From the NCBI GenBank assembly GCA_018524725.1, contig JAEUWP010000562.1, positions 124,001 through 188,000 of the forward strand: a stretch of 64,000 nt of DNA, given 5' to 3'. This document shows, piece by piece, positions 59,901-64,000 of this stretch (position 1 is the stretch's first letter; each line of letters begins with the position of its first letter). The notes beneath the pieces were generated by a model. The model did no database searches and was not told where the DNA came from. It saw only the letters and a list, made by a program, of their open reading frames with translations. The translations under genes and the position numbers were made by a program. The DNA comes from Podaxis mareebaensis (lineage: Eukaryota > Basidiomycota > Agaricomycetes > Agaricales > Agaricaceae).

Positions 59901-60508
59901 TTCGTACCGCCGTCCGTAGTATTCCAGATCAACATTCGTTCTCCATCTTCAGTTAACGCGAGGAGAGAAGTCCCAAATATGAGGATATAGGAGATTGGGG
60001 TATCCAGGGGATTCGTAAGTGTAGAAACCTAGATATTGTGAACCTTGTAGTACAGAATCAAGCCGGGCGAAGGACTTACTGGTTTACCCCGCAAGTACTT
60101 GATCGCATGGGGTCCAGAAGCAGCCCAAACCGCATCGCCGTCGAGAGCTAGGCTTGTTATTTGTTCCGGCACATCAGGACCTGGACGAAAAGGTTCTGAA
60201 TATGACCTCAAATAGATTGGAACGAGTTTCTCACCGACAAAAAGCAAGCCCATCTTCCCTCCTTCCCACAAGGCCCACGCCTTGCCCAGACACGTCAAGA
60301 TATGGATTCTTGGTCCATCAGTCGCGCCTTTGTAAGACCTTGTTTGTAGAACGAAAGGTACATGGTTCGTAATGAGTCCCAGAGCCCGGAAAGGTGCAAA
60401 GAGTCGCGGTTCCTGGACTTTGCAAGGAGTAGTCGAGGGGTTGTCTTGCCGTTGACGCTTGCGAGGTGGTGGACTTGTACTGTCGACATTCATAGGTTCG
60501 TGCGTCAT
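56924..60508 (-). CDS. UTP21: Utp21/WDR36, U3 snoRNP-associated WD40 protein
   Basis: Utp21 is a tandem WD40 protein of the UTP-B part of the 90S small-subunit processome in the nucleolus. The start at 60508 reads MTHEPMNVDSTSPPPRKRQR, and the conserved opening is LFAPFRALGLITNHVPFVLQ followed by CLGKAWALWEG. Blades can be followed through about twelve exons (ILASASSAGHIALWDLNNGG, HDGAVTAVEWIPGQPVLVTS, KQLLTASRDRSLRCTSVVRD, NFGLAGASTGQINMWNMQSG, SLDSIIRTFDLPTGRLIDAF). The C-terminal Utp21 domain follows: LTLLPRSRWQTLLNLEVIQQ, PFFLPTLPGVETRFAPTEKQ, then a helical end reading TFMHALRRRLATHRDFEAVE. Stop 56924-56926. Introns are short and no frameshift was noticed. Together with PNO1 this is the second 18S-maturation factor in the window. 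Confidence 0.93.
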
Positions 60509-61384
60509 TTTTGTGGCCTGGATTGCAAGGCTAGGTGTTCCAGGGTGCTACCGTCGACCAGAACCTTTGCGTCCTTCATAACTTTTTCGACTTATCAAAA
60601 TCCAATTTTAGAGATCACGTGATGTCACCGAGGTCTGCTCTGAAGTTCTGAGCGCATAGCCAACCCGCTGCCAATCTGTCTGATCCTTTGTAGATGTCAA
60701 TCTTTCCATGCATGGACTACCATCTTGGCATGGAAACCGTCAATCACCAAAACCATTGGCGCTGGCCCCGAAGATTTACTGTCATCCTTGGTAGGGGTAT
60801 CTACTTATACCATTGGATGGCTAAGCTTGTGGTGGCTGTTACATTCGAAATAACTCAAATAGCGAAACACGGTGAATGAATAGTCTTGATTCTGTGGCGA
60901 CTCCACCTGGCGTTGACAGATCTCTCCTTCTACGGATGCGACACTGAATGCGTTCCGGCTCGGTCCTCGTGGATTTACTTGACCATATGCTATCCTTACA
61001 CCCGACCCCTTTTACTTTACATCGCGACTGGCTAGGCGTCCTGAAGCTCCTTACCGCGAGATATCTTGCCATTTGTCTCCAACAACCGCCTTGGTGCCGA
61101 TTTATATCACAGTCACTGTGCCCGATGATCCCAATTTGGAAGGCACTGGGCTGTACATGGACATGCATTGCGCCCAACGTCTCCTGGATGTGCCAAAATT
61201 AGCCTCCGACTCATTAGAAATGTACGTCTGTCATGACTGGGCGCCCCTCCCAGTGTATAAATCTTGCAGTTCCAAGGGCCAATCCTTCCTTCGTTGTCGC
61301 TTTTTTCTTTATCGAGCCGGGTGCTCATTTATTTTCTTCGCTTAATTTACTTTCCCTCCTTCCTATAGTCTAATTGCACTCAAC
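60509..61384. promoter_or_regulatory. Divergent promoter region with TATA-like element
   Basis: This 876-base spacer lies between Utp21 (leftward) and the secreted-protein gene (rightward). TATAAA at 61256-61261 lies about 125 bases before the rightward ATG and is followed by a pyrimidine-rich leader. Short open frames here are unconvincing. Confidence 0.4.
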
Positions 61385-62833
61385 ATGAAACTCACTACGA
61401 CCTTCTTCACCCTCTCGTTGACCTTGACTGCTATTGCGACACCTCTCGGGGACCGTGCCGTCTTTAGGAGGCACAGCGGTGTTCCCGCGAACAATGCACG
61501 ACGCTACATTCTTCAAAGGTAATTAGATTACCTCATATGGCGTTAAGTACCTGGCACTCACGAACCCATAGCCGTATGGATGCACCCCCAGCTTGCATCG
61601 CCAAAGCATCCGCAAGCTCGACCGATCTTCCGGTCCCTTCTAGCTCTATCGTTGCCGACCCTACAGCGACTGACATCCCTACAAACACCACGGACGATGG
61701 CTCTGTCGCCAACAGTGACACCACCGACGCATCCAACAGTGACACCACCGGCAACTCGACTGACACTTCCAACGCTGGCACCACTGGCAACTCTACCGAC
61801 ACCTCCAACACCGATACTTCTGGCGACGTATCCGCTGACAATTCAACCGCAACGGATACTTCCAACTCCACGGATACCAATACTCCCCGCCGTCGTCGCC
61901 TTGCCGCAAGCTTTGCCCAGTTGGACCTCCCTGACCTCGCTATTGAGTGGCAAACACTCTGCCTCGCCAGCGGGGGAAACATCTTCATTGAGCACTCTCC
62001 TTGTGTCGAGCTCGCTGGTATCGGCGGTATCAACGCCCTCCTCGCGGACGCCGATCCTTGCGCCCAACAGGACATTGCTGATGCTATGATCTCGTTTGCG
62101 AAGTCTCCAGGGATTGTGAACAGGGACGCATTGATTGCCTTCGCGCTCAGGTATAGGCGCCACCCCAGGAACGCGATCAATATCCTGGGTGTCGTTCCTT
62201 CCACCTTGTACTGTCAGAGAGCACCTGTCAATCCTGAGCTGATTGGTGTCTCCAATGGTCAGATAAATGGAGTCAACCCAGGCCTCTTTGGTTCCCCGAA
62301 TCTTCCAATTGTGCCTTTCGGTGCTAGTAAGTAATCTTTTCAAGTTGTTGTTCTCCTGATTAACCGGTCACGTAGACGGGACCTGCCCCTTTGGTACAAC
62401 GCCTGATATCAGTTCTTGCACCTGCGTGCCAGACTCTATCAACGGTACTGACGTCAACACCCCGACCAATGGTGGTGTCGACGGTTCCAGTATTACCGAC
62501 CCATCTGCAACTGGTTCGGTCGACAACTCAACAGTTGCTGACCCATCTGCCACCAGCTCTGTCGATAACTCAACAGTTGCCGACCCATCTGCAACCGCCT
62601 CTGCTGGCGATGCGACTGCCACTGACGCCCCCACCTCGGGTGACGACTCAACCCCCAGCGACAGTGCAGCAACAAATGCTCCAGCTCCCACCGATCCTGC
62701 CTCTTTGGACGCCAGTGTCACTGATACCGCTGCCAGCTCAACTGCATTCGACGGTGTTCCTCCTGCTCCTACTGTCTCCCAGCCCAGCGACATTTCGGGT
62801 AATGTTAATGACCCTAATGGACGAAGGAAATAA
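61385..62833 (+). CDS. Secreted Cys-containing protein with Ser/Thr/Asp-rich repeats
   Basis: Three exons (61385-61518, 61572-62326, 62376-62833) encode a protein with a signal peptide (MKLTTTFFTLSLTLTAIATP). A low-complexity stretch with repeated NSTDTSN/DTTGNST units (about 61740-61870) ends in a run of four Arg, a possible Kex2-type cleavage site. The conserved-looking centre follows: IEWQTLCLASGGNIFIEHSP, CAQQDIADAMISFAKSPGIV, RRHPRNAINILGVVPSTLYC, then NGTCPFGTTPDISSCTC, with about seven Cys in three pairs plus one. A second Ser/Thr/Asp-rich tail with near-identical VDNST.ADPSAT units follows; there is no GPI-like hydrophobic end. It is probably secreted or wall-associated and O-glycosylated. 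I know of no function; this family is of the kind seen widely in mushrooms. Confidence 0.75.
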
Positions 62834-63057
62834 ACGGAGAGTTAGATCGTCGGACTCGGATCGTTTATTGGTATAGTAGATTATGTTAGACGATGCAAAT
62901 GGAATGCGTGCGTTCCTCTTGTCCTAATGTAGGGTTTGTCCAGCATGAGTCGATCTAGTGCAGTGGCTCGGTAGCATATGTCACAAAAGTGAAAGTTCCG
63001 AATACACTCAATAATACATACGCATCTGATCTAGACGAAGCATGATATTTCATGAAG

Positions 63058-64000
63058 TCATGGATAAGAACTTGAACCTGAAACGGTGTACGTCGGAGGC
63101 GGTTCACTATCTCCTGGTGACACCAGCTGTCTGCGAGTCACATCCTGTCTTAAAGTCGTGAGTTCCGCTCTCAATCTCCTGATCTCCTCCGTCAAACCCG
63201 TAGGTGCCGTCCTAGGATGGCCCCTTCTTTCATCAGATGGGCTGGAGGAATGGGAAGAAGAAACTCTAGTTTGGTTCCTGCAGATGGAAGCAAGTGCTCC
63301 CCGTACGCTCTTCGTCGTACCTTGCGGTTGATAGCCCCCAGAAGATGTCATGGGTGATGGCAGGGAAGAGGATTTTTCGGGAGTGGTGGCAACCGTGGAG
63401 TCTCCCTGAATAAACCGTGGAGGTGGTACCGATGAAAGTAGTCGTTTGGCTGATGATTGATTGGTTGGTTGATGTGGGGAACTAGGAGGACCAGGATCGA
63501 GGGCGGGAGCTGAGAAGGGTTCGGGGACGATCACTGGCACATGGTTTCGCTGGGAACGGCGGTAGAGCCAGAGGAAGATAGACAAACCCAGCAGAACACA
63601 CAGGCCGCCTATTGCACCACCTATGATGGCCCCAGAATGGGCTCTTCCAGTGTGAGAAGATTGCGGTTCTGGTGGGGGTAGAGTCCTGTCAGGTTCTGTT
63701 CTATCATCCAGAATTAGATTCCTGAACTAAAATCAGAAGAGAAAGTCCACACACTGTGTATAAACTGCATAATCGAAGCTTAGGAAGACATGGTATTTGA
63801 CATCGGACATAGATATGTTCATGTGATGTGGAGCTTGTTCGAGGCCCGTTTTACTGAACACAGGGACCTGGTAGTCCCGTTGGAATGGTCGACTTCGGTC
63901 GCCCGTGTGGTTGAAGTAGCCAACATGCTGGCCATCGATCGTAAAGTTGCATTCTGTGTTGACCGTAACCCCTTCCCCCTCAAAGTTGAAGAGAGTGAAG
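63058..64000 (-). CDS. Single-pass membrane protein, 5' end cut by the window
   Basis: The gene runs off the right edge. The visible ectodomain part reads FNFEGEGVTVNTECNFTIDG and HVGYFNHTGDRSRPFQRDYQ, with several N-glycosylation sites; an intron lies near 63700-63765. After a Pro-rich linker (TLPPPEPQSSHTGR) comes a Gly-rich transmembrane helix (GAIIGGAIGGLCVLLGLSIF). Its cytosolic tail is Ser/Pro-rich, includes a short coiled coil (EEIRRLRAELTTLRQDVTR), and ends PPPTYTVSGSSSYP at 63058-63060. Orientation is inferred from the basic YRRSQR directly after the helix. Proteins of this layout are numerous in basidiomycetes, and their role is unknown. Confidence 0.7.

Noticed and set aside
60694..60879. 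61-codon plus-strand ORF in the Utp21 upstream region
   Set aside because: It has no recognisable features and lies in a promoter region.
1..64000. CRISPR arrays, insertion sequences, rRNA genes, LTR retrotransposons
   Set aside because: No spaced direct repeats, transposase or reverse-transcriptase motifs, terminal repeats or rRNA-like stretches were seen; the organism appears to be a fungus.

Overview
The window looks like nuclear DNA of a mushroom-type basidiomycete (Agaricomycetes). Almost every gene is broken by several short introns of about 45-60 nt with GT..AG ends. The gene content also fits: NACHT-type NTPases with a basidiomycete-style N-terminus, a DUF6593-like protein, SAP-domain kinase, cupredoxin-like GPI protein, SRPK-like kinase relics and FAN1. 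This is inferred from gene content and gene structure; no search was run.

Layout. 0-6 kb: a small unknown protein and a complete Dnf-type P4-ATPase flippase. 6.8-14 kb: a decayed copy of the FAN1 3' end, an SRPK-like kinase pseudogene and the intact FAN1 nuclease. 14-20 kb: a large protein with two SAP-like segments and a kinase domain, and a DUF6593-like gene. 20.5-22.9 kb: a NACHT gene with two apparent frameshifts. 23-32 kb: a housekeeping block of PNO1/DIM2, ADE4 (start codon split by an intron), S-adenosylmethionine synthetase and a myotubularin-type phosphatase. 32.8-34 kb: a heavily decayed NACHT gene. 34.5-39 kb: a secreted cupredoxin-like protein, a thioredoxin, and two tandem G-protein gamma genes with different CAAX boxes.

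39.5-54 kb is a tandem segmental duplication. Unit A (about 39.57-47.43 kb) and unit B (about 47.46-54.02 kb) both carry, in order, a coiled-coil gene segment, a membrane-protein gene, a NACHT gene on the minus strand, a relic NACHT first exon, and dynactin subunit 6. Decay is reciprocal. The coiled-coil and membrane-protein genes are intact only in unit A, dynactin-6 only in unit B, and the NACHT gene is clean in B but has a 5' frameshift in A. 54-64 kb: a Tim17-family protein, a WD40 protein, the ribosome-biogenesis protein Utp21, a secreted low-complexity protein, and a single-pass membrane protein cut by the window end.

Most promising for follow-up: the NACHT family (four loci plus two exon relics) shares an N-terminal NQPTM-type motif and a C-terminal module, with none of the usual WD/ankyrin/TPR repeats visible. 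The SAP-domain kinase shows a WNK-like relocation of the catalytic lysine.
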